Assembly: GCF_014652795.1 (NCBI RefSeq) | Contig: NZ_BMZM01000001.1 | Coordinates: 744,001 to 808,000 of the forward strand | Direction: 5' to 3' | Origin: Kushneria pakistanensis | GTDB lineage: Bacteria > Pseudomonadota > Gammaproteobacteria > Pseudomonadales > Halomonadaceae | DNA: 64,000 bases | Shown: piece after piece, positions 49,503 through 59,463 of the stretch | How positions within the stretch are numbered: the stretch's first letter is position 1 | Layout: every line of letters begins with the position of its first letter | Translations under genes and position numbers: made by a program | Notes under the pieces: model-generated | Database searches by the model: none | What the model was told of the DNA's origin: nothing | What the model saw: only the letters and a program-made list of their open reading frames with translations

Positions 49503-50696
49503 ATGGGCAGCCCCTCCGGCAACCGGCGTTTGATCGCCATGATGATGGCACTGATTGTGCTTACCCCCATGGGTGTCGATATCTTTTTGCCTTCGCTGCC
49601 CATGCTGGCGCAGGATTTTGCACGTGATACCGCGGCCATCAAGTGGTCCATTACGCTGTATCTGATCAGCATGGGCGCGGGACAGCTGATAGCGGGGCCA
49701 CTGGTGGATGCGCTCGGGCGACGACCCATGGCTGTCACGGGTGCGCTCATCTATGGGCTGGCTGCAGCGCTGTGTCTGATGGCCAATCACATCACGCTTT
49801 TTTATGTTGGGCGCCTGATGCAGGGGCTGGGAGCTTCCCTGGCCACCGTTGTGGCATTTTCCTGTGTGCGTGATCGCTTCGAGGGTGATCGCCGCGCCGG
49901 TATTTACAGTTTTCTCAATGCCGCCGTTTGTGTGGTGCCGGCGCTGGCACCGCTGCTGGGCAGCCTGCTGGCCGCCTTCTGGCACTGGCGCGCCAGTTTT
50001 GTGTTCATGGTGGCGTTTGCACTGGGGGTGGCCCTGTTCTGTCTCTGGGGGCTGGAAGAAACCAGGCCGGCAGGCGAGCAGAAGCCCCGCCTGTCCCATT
50101 ACGGCCATGACGTTTTAACCATTCTGCGCGATGGGCAGTTTGTCTTTCATGTCTTGATTGCCATGACCGGAATGACGGTCATCCTCATTTATGTCACGAC
50201 CGCGCCGATATTGTTGATGGATCAGGCCGGATTGAGCGAGCTGGCCTTTGGCAGCTGGTTTGGCGCCGTGGCGGCCATCAACGTGGTTGCCTACTTTCTG
50301 GCACCCCGATTGATTGCCTGGCTGGGACAGCATCATGCCATCCATGCAGGGCTTGCCATCATGGCGATCGGCGGTGTTTCTCACGCCTTTTTTTATAGTG
50401 TTTCAGGGGCAGGCGTGGCCAGTTTCATGCTGTCCAATGCCGTCATGGTGACCGGGTTTTCATTAACGCTTGGCGCTGCGTTAAGTCTGGCGCTTGAACC
50501 CTATGCTGACAGGGCGGGCCTTGCCTCATCGCTGGCCGGATGTTGCCAGATGGGTGGCGGGGCGCTGCTGGCGTCGCTTTTGACGCTATTGCCGATGCCG
50601 ATGCAATGGGTGCTGGCCCTGACCGGTATGCTGGGCGCGGGCGGGCTTTTGTTGATGGCGGTTGTGGCATTTCATCGGCGTGAAGCGCTGACGTGA
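49503..50696 (+). CDS. Bcr/CflA-type MFS drug efflux transporter
   Basis: This 397-residue protein has 12 membrane segments with MGVDIFLPSLPMLAQDF at helix 1, GPLVDALGRRP in loop 2-3 and GRLMQGLGAS, as in DHA1 Bcr/CflA exporters. It pumps out small molecules in exchange for H+. The start is uncertain: ATG 49503 has AGAAGAG seven bases before it, while ATG 49482 and 49440 lack a site. It is monocistronic and divergent from yfdC. Confidence 0.87.
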   Translation: MGSPSGNRRLIAMMMALIVLTPMGVDIFLPSLPMLAQDFARDTAAIKWSITLYLISMGAGQLIAGPLVDALGRRPMAVTGALIYGLAAALCLMANHITLFYVGRLMQGLGASLATVVAFSCVRDRFEGDRRAGIYSFLNAAVCVVPALAPLLGSLLAAFWHWRASFVFMVAFALGVALFCLWGLEETRPAGEQKPRLSHYGHDVLTILRDGQFVFHVLIAMTGMTVILIYVTTAPILLMDQAGLSELAFGSWFGAVAAINVVAYFLAPRLIAWLGQHHAIHAGLAIMAIGGVSHAFFYSVSGAGVASFMLSNAVMVTGFSLTLGAALSLALEPYADRAGLASSLAGCCQMGGGALLASLLTLLPMPMQWVLALTGMLGAGGLLLMAVVAFHRREALT

Positions 50697-51044
50697 CCGG
50701 TTAAGTCTATTGTCGACATGTCACCGGCAGGTAAAAAAAGACAGCGTTTCATTATGACTACTGAGAAAAAGACCCGCCGGCGCTAGAATGTCGCTTGCCC
50801 GTTCATCCAGCCATGAACATGTTTTGTGTTGCTGCGGCATTTTAAAGCGTATTACCCGGTAGAAAGTGACGTAAAATGCGGCCCTTGTACTGCTGGTATA
50901 AAGGTGCAGTGCCGTGGTAAACAGGCCTGCTCAATTCGATAAAGCATACGCTGTCATGCATGGTTGCCCTGAGCTTTTATCCTGCATGGCAGTAACCGTA
51001 TGAACCATACCTTTTGTATATATCAGGGCGCTTCAAGGATGCTT
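50697..51044. other. Non-coding stretch upstream of opgG
   Basis: This 348-base gap has no credible reading frame. It must carry the opgG promoter and possibly a long leader. Isolated -10-like elements occur (TAGAAT at 50784-50789, TATAAA near 50898), but none has a fitting -35. No clear hairpin follows the MFS gene. Confidence 0.5.
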
Positions 51045-52640
51045 ATGAGGAATGTTGCTGTGACGTCTTATCTGAAAACCTCCGGTAGTCCCGCGGTCTA
51101 CGCTACCCTGAAAAAAAGTGCCATGCTGGCGTTTGGAGTGGCTTCGCTGTTTTCCGCCCAGGCCGTGCTCGCATTTGACTTCAATGATGTCAGTCAGGAG
51201 GCTCAGGAGCTTGCACAGCGCGGCTACAGTGCTCCCCAGAGTAATCTTCCTGGCTCACTTGCCGGCCTGAACTTTCAGCAGTATCAACAGATTCAGTACA
51301 AGCCTGCCCAGTCACACTGGCGCAGCGAGAACCTGCGATTTGATCTGGGCTTTTTCCACGAAGGCATGCACTACAACACGCCCGTGACCATCAGCGAAGT
51401 CAACGGCGATGATGTGCAGGAGCTGAAATTTTCTCCGGAGAATTTCAACTACGGCAATCTTGATGTCGACAAGTCGAAGTTCAAGGATCTCGGGTTTGCC
51501 GGCTTCAAGATCAACTATGGCGATACCCCCGACAGAAAAAACGAGTCGATGGTGTTTCTGGGCGCCAGCTACTTCCGGGTGGCCGGCAAGAATCAGCGTT
51601 ATGGGTTGTCAAGCCGCGGCCTGGCCGTGGATACCGGACTCAACTCGGGGGAAGAGTTTCCGCGCTTCAAGGAGTTCTGGGTCGTCAAGCCACAGGGTGA
51701 TGATCGCTATCTGACCATCTATGCGCTGCTGGATTCACCCAGCGCGACCGGCGCCTACCGCTTTATCCTGCGTCCGGGGCAGGACAGTGTTGTCGATGTG
51801 CAGTCGCGTCTGTTCCTGCGTCGTCAGGTCACCAAGCTGGGCATCGCGCCGCTGACCAGCATGTATCTGTTTGGCCCCGAGCAGCCCGCGGGCAGCAGCA
51901 ATTATCGGCCTGCCATTCATGATTCCAACGGCCTGCAGCTGGCGACCAGTGATGGCCAGTGGTTGTGGCGCCCGCTGGCCAATCCCAAGCGTCTTTCCGT
52001 GGATACCTTTGCAGCCAACAATCCGCGCGGCATGGGGCTTTTGCAGCGTAATCACGACTTTGACGGTTACCAGGACGTCGAAAATCGCTATGAAATGCGT
52101 CCCAGTGCGTGGGTTGAGCCGCAAAACAGCTGGGGCGACGGTCAGGTAGAGCTTATTCAGATCCCGACGCCTGATGAAACCAACGACAACATTGTCAGCT
52201 TCTGGCGTCCGACGCAGGAACTGCCGACCAATCAGGCGCTGGATTTCAACTACACCATCAACTGGACGTCCAACGAGTCGCGCTACCACACGCCTGATCT
52301 GGGCTGGGTCGCACAGACCCGTCGTGCGCGCGGTGAAGTGACCCAGGACAACATGGTGCGCAAAAGCGATGACAGCACACTTTACGTGGTCGACTTCGTA
52401 GGCCCCAATCTCAAGTCGCCGGGCAGCGATGCCAACATTCAGGCAGACGTGAACCTTGGTGACAACGGTCAGGTGGTCCGCAGTGAAGTGATCCGTAATC
52501 CTGCCATGGGTGGGTATCGCCTTAAATTGAGCGTCAAGGCCAACGACACCTCAAAGCCGATCAACATGAAGGCTTTTCTTAAAAACGGTGATTCGCGCCT
52601 GACGGAAACCTGGAACTACGTGCTGCCTGCCAATGAGTGA
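51045..52640 (+). CDS. opgG: Osmoregulated periplasmic glucan biosynthesis protein OpgG
   Basis: The 531-residue periplasmic protein has a Sec-type signal (hydrophobic core [16 protein letters not shown]) and then the MdoG fold ([37 protein letters not shown]). OpgG acts on the glucan backbone made by OpgH, introducing or trimming branches. ATG 51045 is chosen because AAGGA lies five bases upstream; ATGs at 51000 and 51039 are worse placed. It overlaps opgH by eight bases, so they are coupled. Glucan synthesis usually rises at low osmolarity. Confidence 0.95.
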   Translation: MRNVAVTSYLKTSGSPAVYATLKKSAMLAFGVASLFSAQAVLAFDFNDVSQEAQELAQRGYSAPQSNLPGSLAGLNFQQYQQIQYKPAQSHWRSENLRFDLGFFHEGMHYNTPVTISEVNGDDVQELKFSPENFNYGNLDVDKSKFKDLGFAGFKINYGDTPDRKNESMVFLGASYFRVAGKNQRYGLSSRGLAVDTGLNSGEEFPRFKEFWVVKPQGDDRYLTIYALLDSPSATGAYRFILRPGQDSVVDVQSRLFLRRQVTKLGIAPLTSMYLFGPEQPAGSSNYRPAIHDSNGLQLATSDGQWLWRPLANPKRLSVDTFAANNPRGMGLLQRNHDFDGYQDVENRYEMRPSAWVEPQNSWGDGQVELIQIPTPDETNDNIVSFWRPTQELPTNQALDFNYTINWTSNESRYHTPDLGWVAQTRRARGEVTQDNMVRKSDDSTLYVVDFVGPNLKSPGSDANIQADVNLGDNGQVVRSEVIRNPAMGGYRLKLSVKANDTSKPINMKAFLKNGDSRLTETWNYVLPANE

Positions 52641-55128
52641 TGATGCCTACTCAAGCCCGGCCCGGGCGTATCTCGAGCGCCTGGCGCTCGGGACCCGGGA
52701 GCTGGGTAATCGTCGAGAGCTGCTGGACCTGGCGTCCCAGGATACGCCCCTGTTTCAGGTGCATGAGGAGCTGGGAAAGCAGCGTCTTCTTCAGGATGAT
52801 CCTTCCAGTGCCTCGGTACTCAGACGCCTGGAACTTGCCTATGGTACTGCGCCGCTGGCACCGCCCGAGGTGCTCGGGTCGGACAAGGTGGGACGCGTGT
52901 GTCTCAAGACCATGCCGCCCATCGAGCGCACATCGATAGCGCCTCACCCCTGGACGACCAGTCCGATCAAGCGTCTGAAAAAGGGCTATCACCTGCGGCG
53001 CGGTAATTTAAAGCCGCGGACACGCAAGACCCAGGCGCCCGCGGCGCCCACGGCGCCGCGCTGGAAGATGGTGGGAACCATGCGGCGCTGGACGCTATTG
53101 CTGCTGGTCATGGTGCAAAGTGCGGTCGCCGTCTGGTACATGAGTACCGTACTGCCCTATCAGGGGGCACAGTGGCTCGAAGTGGCCGAACTGGTCCTGT
53201 TTGCGCTGCTGTTCTGCTGGGTGTCGGCCGGTTTCTGGACGGCACTGATGGGCTTTTTCCAGCTTTTGAAGGGGCGGGACAAATACAGTATTTCGGCCAG
53301 CAGCGCCGGTGATGAGCCGATCGATCCCTCGGCCAGAACCGCCATTGTCATGCCAATCTGTAACGAGGACGTCAATCGTGTGTTTGCCGGGCTCAAGGCG
53401 ACCTATGAGTCCGTGCAGCGCAGCGGCAATATCGAGCATTTCGATTTCTACGTGCTCAGCGACAGCTACGACCCTGACACCTGCGTGGCCGAGAACCATG
53501 CCTGGCTGCGGCTTTGCCGCGAAGTCGGTGGGTTCGGGCGCATTTTTTATCGACGTCGCTCACGCCGGGTCAAGAAAAAGAGCGGCAATATCGATGACTT
53601 CTGCCGTCGCTTTGGCGCCAAATATCGCTACATGCTGGTCATGGACGCCGACAGCGTCATGAGCGGTCGCTGTCTGACCCGGCTGGTCCAGCTGATGGAG
53701 GCCAATCCGGACGCCGGTATCATCCAGTCGGCGCCTCTGGCCGCCGGCAGTAACAATCTCTATGCCCGATTGCAGCAGTTTGCCACCAGGGTATATGGAC
53801 CATTGTTCACGGCGGGTCTGCACTTCTGGCAGTTGGGTGAATCCCATTACTGGGGACACAACGCGATTATCCGGGTTGAGCCCTTCATGTATTACTGCTC
53901 GCTGGCACCGCTGCCGGGCAAGGGGGCGCTGTCGGGTGAAATCCTGTCTCACGACTTTGTCGAGGCAGCGCTGATGCGCCGTGCCGGCTGGGGCGTGTGG
54001 ATCGCCTACGATATGCCGGGCAGCTACGAGGAGATGCCGCCCAATCTGCTTGACGAACTGCAGCGCGATCGTCGCTGGTGTCAGGGCAACATCATGAACT
54101 TCCGCCTGTTTCTGGTACGCGGCATGCATCCGGTACACCGTGCGGTATTTTTGACCGGTGTCATGTCCTATCTATCGGCGCCGCTCTGGTTCCTGTTTTT
54201 GATGTTGTCCACGGCGCTTCTGGCGGTGCACACGCTGACCACGCCGGAGTATTTTACCGAGCCGATGCAGCTGTTCCCGCGCTGGCCCGAATGGCATCCG
54301 GGCAGGGCCGTGGCGCTTTTTTCCACTACGCTGACGCTGCTCTTTTTGCCCAAGATCCTGAGTGTCATCGTGATCTGGGCCAAGGGACCCCGTTACTATG
54401 GGGGTGCGATGCGTCTCGGGCTTTCAATGATCATCGAGTCGCTGATCTCGATGCTGCTGGCCCCGGTGCGCATGCTCTTTCATACGCGCTTCGTGCTGGC
54501 GGCCCTGATGGGAATCGAGGTCAAGTGGAAGTCACCGCAGCGTGACTTCAGTGAAACGACCTGGAAGGACGCCTTCATGCGTCACGGCGGCCAGACCGTG
54601 TTCGGCATTATCTGGACACTGTTTGTCCTGTGGCTTGATCCGCTGTTTCTGCTGTGGCTCTGGCCTATTGTCGGCGCGCTGATGCTATCGATTCCGGTAT
54701 CGGTCATCACCAGCAAGGTCGGGCTCGGACGTGCCTCCTTCAGAGGGCGCATGTTCCTGATTCCGGAAGAGTCCAATCCTCCAAGGGAACTGCGGGCGAC
54801 CTGGCGATTTGTGCGTAATGCGCGCCATCAGCCACCGGCGCCGACCTTTGTACAGACCGTGGTCGATCCGATCGATAACGCACTGGGTTGTGCCATGGGT
54901 GTGGCAAGGCATAACAAGTCCGAGGCGATCGAATCACAGCGTCAGACAATGGTGCGACAGGCCCTGGTGGGCGGGCCGGGCAAGATGCCCAACAAGGACA
55001 AGCTGTTGGTGCTGGATGACCCGGTCATGCTTTCAAGGCTCCATTACCAGGTATGGGATCGAAGTCATCAGTACCCGGCCTGGATTGATGAAGCCTATGC
55101 TGGTGATCCGCCGCCGCGCTTTATCTAG
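52633..55128 (+). CDS. opgH: Glucan biosynthesis glucosyltransferase OpgH
   Basis: This 831-residue inner-membrane GT2 glycosyltransferase polymerises UDP-glucose into the linear beta-1,2-glucan backbone and moves it to the periplasm. Two membrane segments (about 155-215) precede the catalytic domain with [23 protein letters not shown] (DxD) and [10 protein letters not shown] (QxxRW). Several C-terminal membrane helices follow. The length is near that of E. coli OpgH (847). In enterics OpgH also moonlights as a nutrient-dependent division inhibitor via its N-terminus; whether this one does cannot be judged. Confidence 0.96.
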   Translation: MSDDAYSSPARAYLERLALGTRELGNRRELLDLASQDTPLFQVHEELGKQRLLQDDPSSASVLRRLELAYGTAPLAPPEVLGSDKVGRVCLKTMPPIERTSIAPHPWTTSPIKRLKKGYHLRRGNLKPRTRKTQAPAAPTAPRWKMVGTMRRWTLLLLVMVQSAVAVWYMSTVLPYQGAQWLEVAELVLFALLFCWVSAGFWTALMGFFQLLKGRDKYSISASSAGDEPIDPSARTAIVMPICNEDVNRVFAGLKATYESVQRSGNIEHFDFYVLSDSYDPDTCVAENHAWLRLCREVGGFGRIFYRRRSRRVKKKSGNIDDFCRRFGAKYRYMLVMDADSVMSGRCLTRLVQLMEANPDAGIIQSAPLAAGSNNLYARLQQFATRVYGPLFTAGLHFWQLGESHYWGHNAIIRVEPFMYYCSLAPLPGKGALSGEILSHDFVEAALMRRAGWGVWIAYDMPGSYEEMPPNLLDELQRDRRWCQGNIMNFRLFLVRGMHPVHRAVFLTGVMSYLSAPLWFLFLMLSTALLAVHTLTTPEYFTEPMQLFPRWPEWHPGRAVALFSTTLTLLFLPKILSVIVIWAKGPRYYGGAMRLGLSMIIESLISMLLAPVRMLFHTRFVLAALMGIEVKWKSPQRDFSETTWKDAFMRHGGQTVFGIIWTLFVLWLDPLFLLWLWPIVGALMLSIPVSVITSKVGLGRASFRGRMFLIPEESNPPRELRATWRFVRNARHQPPAPTFVQTVVDPIDNALGCAMGVARHNKSEAIESQRQTMVRQALVGGPGKMPNKDKLLVLDDPVMLSRLHYQVWDRSHQYPAWIDEAYAGDPPPRFI

Positions 55129-55154
55129 GCGCTGACCTTTGAGGTCTGATCCAG

Positions 55155-55183
55155 AAGGCCCTGCCATTGGCAGGGCCTTTTTT
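55155..55183 (+). terminator. Rho-independent terminator after opgGH
   Basis: A perfect 11-bp stem (AAGGCCCTGCC and complement) with an ATT loop and TTTTT lies 26 bases after the stop. Confidence 0.92.
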
Positions 55184-55224
55184 GTAGCCATGAAGCCAGC
55201 ATGATGAGGAGAAAAAGCGACAAT

Positions 55225-55256
55225 AAAAAAAGGGCCCGGCAGTTGCCGAGCCCTTT
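55225..55256 (-). terminator. Terminator after cysI
   Basis: On the minus strand AAAAGGGC...GCCCTTTTTTT pairs, with an inner CGGCA/TGCCG stem. It ends 20 bases past the cysI stop and stands back to back with the opgH terminator. Confidence 0.85.
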
Positions 55257-55275
55257 TAGCGCTACAGGACACCCA

Positions 55276-57015
55276 TCAGGCAGTGTGGAAATCCAGCCCG
55301 TTCTCGGTGGCCTTGATGATACCGACACGTACGACGTAGTCACCAAAGTGTTCGCCGGCTTCACGCTCTTTGGCGTAGCGATGAATCATGGGTGTCAGCT
55401 CCTCGAGAATGGTCTTCTCGTCGATGTTCTCACGATACATCTTGTTGAGCCGGGTACCGGTGAAATCGCCGCCCAGGTAAAGGTTGTAGCGGCCGATGGC
55501 CTTGCCGACAAAACCGATCTCGGCCATGAAGGGCCGGCCGCAGCCGTTGGGGCAGCCGGTCATGCGCACGATGATGGGATCGTTTTCAAGCCCGGCGTCT
55601 TTCATGATGGCATCGAACCTGTCCAGCAGGGTGGGCAGATAGCGCTCGCTTTCTGCCATCGCCAGACCGCAGGTGGGGAAGGCCACACAGGCGATCGAAT
55701 GCTGACGCAGGGGCGTGACGTCCTTGAGCATCCGGTAGCGATCGATAATGGCATCGATCTGCTCACGAAGCTCGGGCTTCACATTGGTGATGATCAGATT
55801 CTGATTGCAGCTCAGCACGATATCGCCGTCGTGAATCCTGGCGATTTCACGCATCCCGCTCATGATCTGCATGCCGGCATGAATGGGGTTGTCATCGGGA
55901 TAGTCGCGAATACGACCGTTCTCGACGAAAAGCCCGTAATGCCACTGACCATCTTCACCCTGGTACCAGCCGAGAATGTCGCCGGTAGTGGTGAATTCAA
56001 ACGCACGCTCTTCGCCCAGCGTGTAGCCCAGGTATTTCTCGAGCTCGGCCCTGAAGCCTTCAACACCCATGGTGTCGACGGTGTACTTGAGACGCGCATG
56101 CTTGCGGTTTTTACGATCACCGTTGTCACGCTGCACCAGCATGATCTTTTCGGCAACATCGACGGTCTGATCGACATCGCAGTAACCGATAATGGAGCCG
56201 CGACGCGGATAGGTATCCGGCTCGCCGTGCGTCGATCCCATGCCACCGCCGACTGCCACGTTGAAACCCTTGAGTTCGCCGTTTTCAACAATGGCGATAA
56301 AGGCGACATCGTTGGTCAGTACGTCGGTTTCATTATCCGGCGGTACGGCCAGACCGATCTTGAACTTTCGCGGCAGGTAATGCTTGGTATAAAGCGGCTC
56401 GTCCTGGTCAGGGCCACCGGCGACACGCTCTTCACCCAGAAAGATCTCATGATAGGCGCGGGTGCGCGGCAGCAGATGATCGCTGATCGCGGCGGCCAGA
56501 TCATAGACCTGACGATGAATGGCGGAGCGATGCGGGTTGGCTGTGGAGGTCACGTTACGATTGACGTCGCCGCAGGCGGCGATGGTGTCAATCATGGCGT
56601 CATTGACCGTTTTCAGATGCGCGCGCAGATTGCTCTTGAACACACCATGGTACTGAAAGGTCTGACGCGTGGTGATGCGCAGCGTATTGTTGGCATAACG
56701 CTGGGCCACATCATCAAGCGTCAGCCACTGCTGGCTGCTCATGCGGCCACCTGCGATGCGCAGGCGCACCATGAAGGAGTACAGCGGTTCCAGCTTTTTC
56801 TTGCGGCGCTGATCGCGAACGTCACGATCGTCCTGCATATAAAAGCCATGAAACTTGGTCAGCTGGGTATCGTCAGGGCTGACGGCGCCAGTGGCATTGT
56901 CTGCCATGTCGTCCATCAGCTTGCCGCGCAGAAAGTCGCTGTTGACCTTGAGACTTTCATTGGCGGCGTAGTCGTCAAGCGACTCGTCACGGAGTTTGGC
57001 AATAATATCGGTCAT
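55276..57015 (-). CDS. cysI: Sulfite reductase (NADPH) hemoprotein beta subunit
   Basis: The 579-residue subunit reduces sulfite to sulfide with six electrons. It has paired ferredoxin-like and siroheme/4Fe-4S repeats. The cluster cysteines are in CVAFPTCGLA (around 440) and TGCPNGCGRPF (around 484-490), the last bridging cluster and siroheme. TRQTFQYHGV is the usual N-terminal anion-binding region. It starts two bases after the cysJ stop in the cysJI operon. The C-terminus ends about where E. coli CysI does. Confidence 0.96.
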   Translation of the reverse strand: MTDIIAKLRDESLDDYAANESLKVNSDFLRGKLMDDMADNATGAVSPDDTQLTKFHGFYMQDDRDVRDQRRKKKLEPLYSFMVRLRIAGGRMSSQQWLTLDDVAQRYANNTLRITTRQTFQYHGVFKSNLRAHLKTVNDAMIDTIAACGDVNRNVTSTANPHRSAIHRQVYDLAAAISDHLLPRTRAYHEIFLGEERVAGGPDQDEPLYTKHYLPRKFKIGLAVPPDNETDVLTNDVAFIAIVENGELKGFNVAVGGGMGSTHGEPDTYPRRGSIIGYCDVDQTVDVAEKIMLVQRDNGDRKNRKHARLKYTVDTMGVEGFRAELEKYLGYTLGEERAFEFTTTGDILGWYQGEDGQWHYGLFVENGRIRDYPDDNPIHAGMQIMSGMREIARIHDGDIVLSCNQNLIITNVKPELREQIDAIIDRYRMLKDVTPLRQHSIACVAFPTCGLAMAESERYLPTLLDRFDAIMKDAGLENDPIIVRMTGCPNGCGRPFMAEIGFVGKAIGRYNLYLGGDFTGTRLNKMYRENIDEKTILEELTPMIHRYAKEREAGEHFGDYVVRVGIIKATENGLDFHTA

Positions 57016-57017
57016 GT

Positions 57018-58826
57018 TCAGTATACGTCCCGCTGGTAGCGTTTGGACTGCTGAAGTTCGCGGATATACTGGGCCGCGGCGTCCTCATCAAGACCACCGT
57101 GCTCCTTTGCAATATCCAGCAGTGCCTGGTGTACGTCGGCCGCCATGCGATCGCCATCACCACAGACATAAAAATGGGCGCCACGCTCAAGCCATGCGTA
57201 GATATCCTCCCCCTTTTCCCGCATGCGATCCTGTACGTAGACCTTTTCAGCCTGATCGCGCGAGAAGGCCACATCCAGACGGGTCAGCAGTCCTTTCTCT
57301 CGCCAGTTCAGCCATTCGGCCTGATAGAGAAAGTCGGTGTGAAAATGCTGATCGCCAAAGAAGAGCCAGTTGTCGCCTTCAGCGCCGGCATCGTCACGTT
57401 CCTGCATGAAGGCGCGGAAGGGTGCCACACCCGTACCCGGACCTACCATGATAATCGGTGTGTTGGCGTCGTGCGGCAGCTTGAAGTTCTTGTTGCGGTC
57501 GACATAGATCGGAATCGTGTCGCCAGGCTGTACATGGTCGGACAGATAGCCGGTGGTCACCCCGTTGCGTGCGCGGCCATGGGCTTCATAACGCACGACA
57601 CCAACGGTCAGGTGAACTTCGTCGGGATCGGCATTATAGCTCGAGGCGATCGAATAAAGCCTCGGTGGCAGCTTGCGCAGTGCCTGGGTGAAGGTGGCAG
57701 CGTCAAGGTTCTCAACCGGGAACTGCTCGATCACATCAATGATGTGACGACCGTAGACCCACTCCTTGAACTCATCACGTGCCTCGTCACTCAGGATACG
57801 TTGCAGTTCGGCATCATTGCTGAGTTCTGCCCATTTCTCGAGAAACGGACGTGTCAGCGTGGTGACTTCAAACTCGGCCAGCAGGGCATCGCGTATCCTG
57901 CTGCCGGTATCAAGTTCGGTGTCATGGCTGATTTTGAGCTTTTCCAAAAGCTCATCCACGTAGGCGGGATCGTTTTGTGGCACGACACCCAGTGCGTCAC
58001 CGGGTTCGTAAACAAGCCCTGAGCCTTCCAGCGACAGTTCAATGTGACGGGTTTCCTTGCTGGAACCGTCGTCATTAAGGATCACCGTGTCGAGGATTTC
58101 GGCATGGAAGGGGTTTTTCTTTGACCACTGGCTTTCGCTGGCCTGGGTGGCAGGTCCATCCTGCTCGGCCGCCGCCGTTGTGGCGCCGGAGAGTTCGGCG
58201 TAGCGTGCAAGCACGGTCTCAATCCATGCTTCAGCCGGCTCTTCATAGTCAACATCGCAATCGACACGATCGCCAATGCGCTCGGCGCCAAGCTCGGCCA
58301 GCCGAGCGTCGAACTCCTTGCCCATCTGACAGAACTGGTCGTAGCTTGAGTCGCCCAGTCCCAGTACGGCAAAGCGATGACCATCAAGTTTGGGTGCCTT
58401 GCGGCCATTGATCAGCTCGTAAAAGCCGATAGCCGTATCCGGTGGATCACCTTCGCCCTGGGTGCTGACCACGACCATCAGGTTGGTGGGATCCTTGAGA
58501 TCCTTTTTGGTCACGTCTGCCATGTCGAGCAGACGGACATTAAAGCCATGTGCCTTGGCGCGATCACGCGCCTGCTCGGCTACGCCTTCTGCGTTGCCGG
58601 TCTGGCTGCCATACAATACGGTGATTTCGGGTAATGCAGAGACGGTCTGTGTTGCACCTGCAGGTGACGCAGCGCTCAGCTGGCCGCCGGACGCGTTGAG
58701 TCCGGCGAGATACCCACTCAGCCAGGTCATCTGATCGCGATTCATGCCGCCCAGAACGTCATTGAGACGCTGGGCCTGATCGCCATTCAGAGGACTGTTG
58801 GTATCGAGCAGGGGGCCTTGTGACAT
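57018..58826 (-). CDS. cysJ: Sulfite reductase (NADPH) flavoprotein alpha subunit
   Basis: The 602-residue protein passes electrons from NADPH through FAD and FMN to CysI. The order is a short helical lead, a flavodoxin domain (VLYGSQTGNAEG), an FAD domain (RLYSIASSYNADPDEVHLTV), and an NADPH domain (MVGPGTGVAPFRAFMQER) ending in the typical KRYQRDVY. ATG 58826 is chosen with AGGA eight bases upstream; earlier in-frame starts lack family similarity. The operon is normally CysB-controlled, and the AT-rich symmetric region upstream is a fitting target. Confidence 0.96.
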   Translation of the reverse strand: MSQGPLLDTNSPLNGDQAQRLNDVLGGMNRDQMTWLSGYLAGLNASGGQLSAASPAGATQTVSALPEITVLYGSQTGNAEGVAEQARDRAKAHGFNVRLLDMADVTKKDLKDPTNLMVVVSTQGEGDPPDTAIGFYELINGRKAPKLDGHRFAVLGLGDSSYDQFCQMGKEFDARLAELGAERIGDRVDCDVDYEEPAEAWIETVLARYAELSGATTAAAEQDGPATQASESQWSKKNPFHAEILDTVILNDDGSSKETRHIELSLEGSGLVYEPGDALGVVPQNDPAYVDELLEKLKISHDTELDTGSRIRDALLAEFEVTTLTRPFLEKWAELSNDAELQRILSDEARDEFKEWVYGRHIIDVIEQFPVENLDAATFTQALRKLPPRLYSIASSYNADPDEVHLTVGVVRYEAHGRARNGVTTGYLSDHVQPGDTIPIYVDRNKNFKLPHDANTPIIMVGPGTGVAPFRAFMQERDDAGAEGDNWLFFGDQHFHTDFLYQAEWLNWREKGLLTRLDVAFSRDQAEKVYVQDRMREKGEDIYAWLERGAHFYVCGDGDRMAADVHQALLDIAKEHGGLDEDAAAQYIRELQQSKRYQRDVY

Positions 58827-58884
58827 CGTGGATATCCTCATCTGTCCCCGGGGGAGGAAGGCGAATGCTAGCGACCTCCCCAAT

Positions 58885-58935
58885 GAATTAAAAGGTATAA
58901 ATTATAATGCTTTTATACTTTAAAGGAATTAAAAG
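58885..58935. promoter_or_regulatory. Symmetric AT-rich control region upstream of cysJI
   Basis: A perfect inverted repeat GTATAAA/TTTATAC (58895-58901, 58912-58918, ten-base spacer) is flanked by two copies of GAATTAAAAG (58885-58894 and 58926-58935). On the minus strand a TATAAT lies within the spacer region. It is probably the cysJI promoter with a CysB-type site. Confidence 0.5.
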
Positions 58936-59463
58936 CAGGTCAGGACTGCTGTCATCGTCATGTTGTTGCCTCGGCTTTCCTGAACGCCATGCCGCCACTC
59001 TTTTTATCGGGCGTCTGCAAAAGCGATGCTGAATGTAGCATGTCTGGTGCCGCTGTTATCAGGCTGTTGCGACCGTTCATGCCATCGGCCACCCGGATAG
59101 TAAAAACGACGGAGTATACCTGCATCGGTTCGGGTACACGAACTGTGTCAGGCAATGATGTCCGTGGGGCAAAACCGTCCGGTCAGGACAGCAGGGCTTC
59201 CTGACAGGTCTGCGACGCCGCACTGCCTTGCGTGTTCATGGATATCATCACCGGAGAGATGAAGTACGCTTGATGGCATGGTAGTTTCCATGGCCCTTTT
59301 TGAGCGCAGCGATGCTTGTATGTATCACGCCAGAAGTCTCTTCTCGCCATGGCGAGAAGCACACAACGTGATATATCTCTCACCATGGCGCGCGGACAAC
59401 ACGTTAGCGGCTATCCCGATATTGCGCCGGGATTTACCAACCCGATAGAACAGGAGTGTGATC
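58936..59463. other. Non-coding stretch between cysJI and yegS
   Basis: These 528 bases hold only short frames (under 72 codons) without ribosome binding sites or family features. It contains a perfect 20-bp palindrome at 59340-59359 and, 30 bases later, a related CACCATGGCGCG. The yegS promoter should be here, but no clear hexamer pair was found. Confidence 0.6.
59340..59359. repeat. Perfect 20-bp palindrome upstream of yegS
   Basis: CTTCTCGCCATGGCGAGAAG reads the same on both strands without a spacer. It lies 104 bases before the yegS start. No T-run follows, so it is more likely a protein-binding site than a terminator. Confidence 0.6.

Noticed and set aside
55201-57039. 612-codon open frame on the plus strand
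   Set aside because: It is antisense to cysI, whose Fe-S and siroheme motifs are certain; the plus-strand translation has no family features and results from high GC third positions.
58989-59204. 71-codon plus-strand frame in the cysJ-yegS gap
   Set aside because: No ribosome binding site, competing frames on both strands, and no recognisable features.
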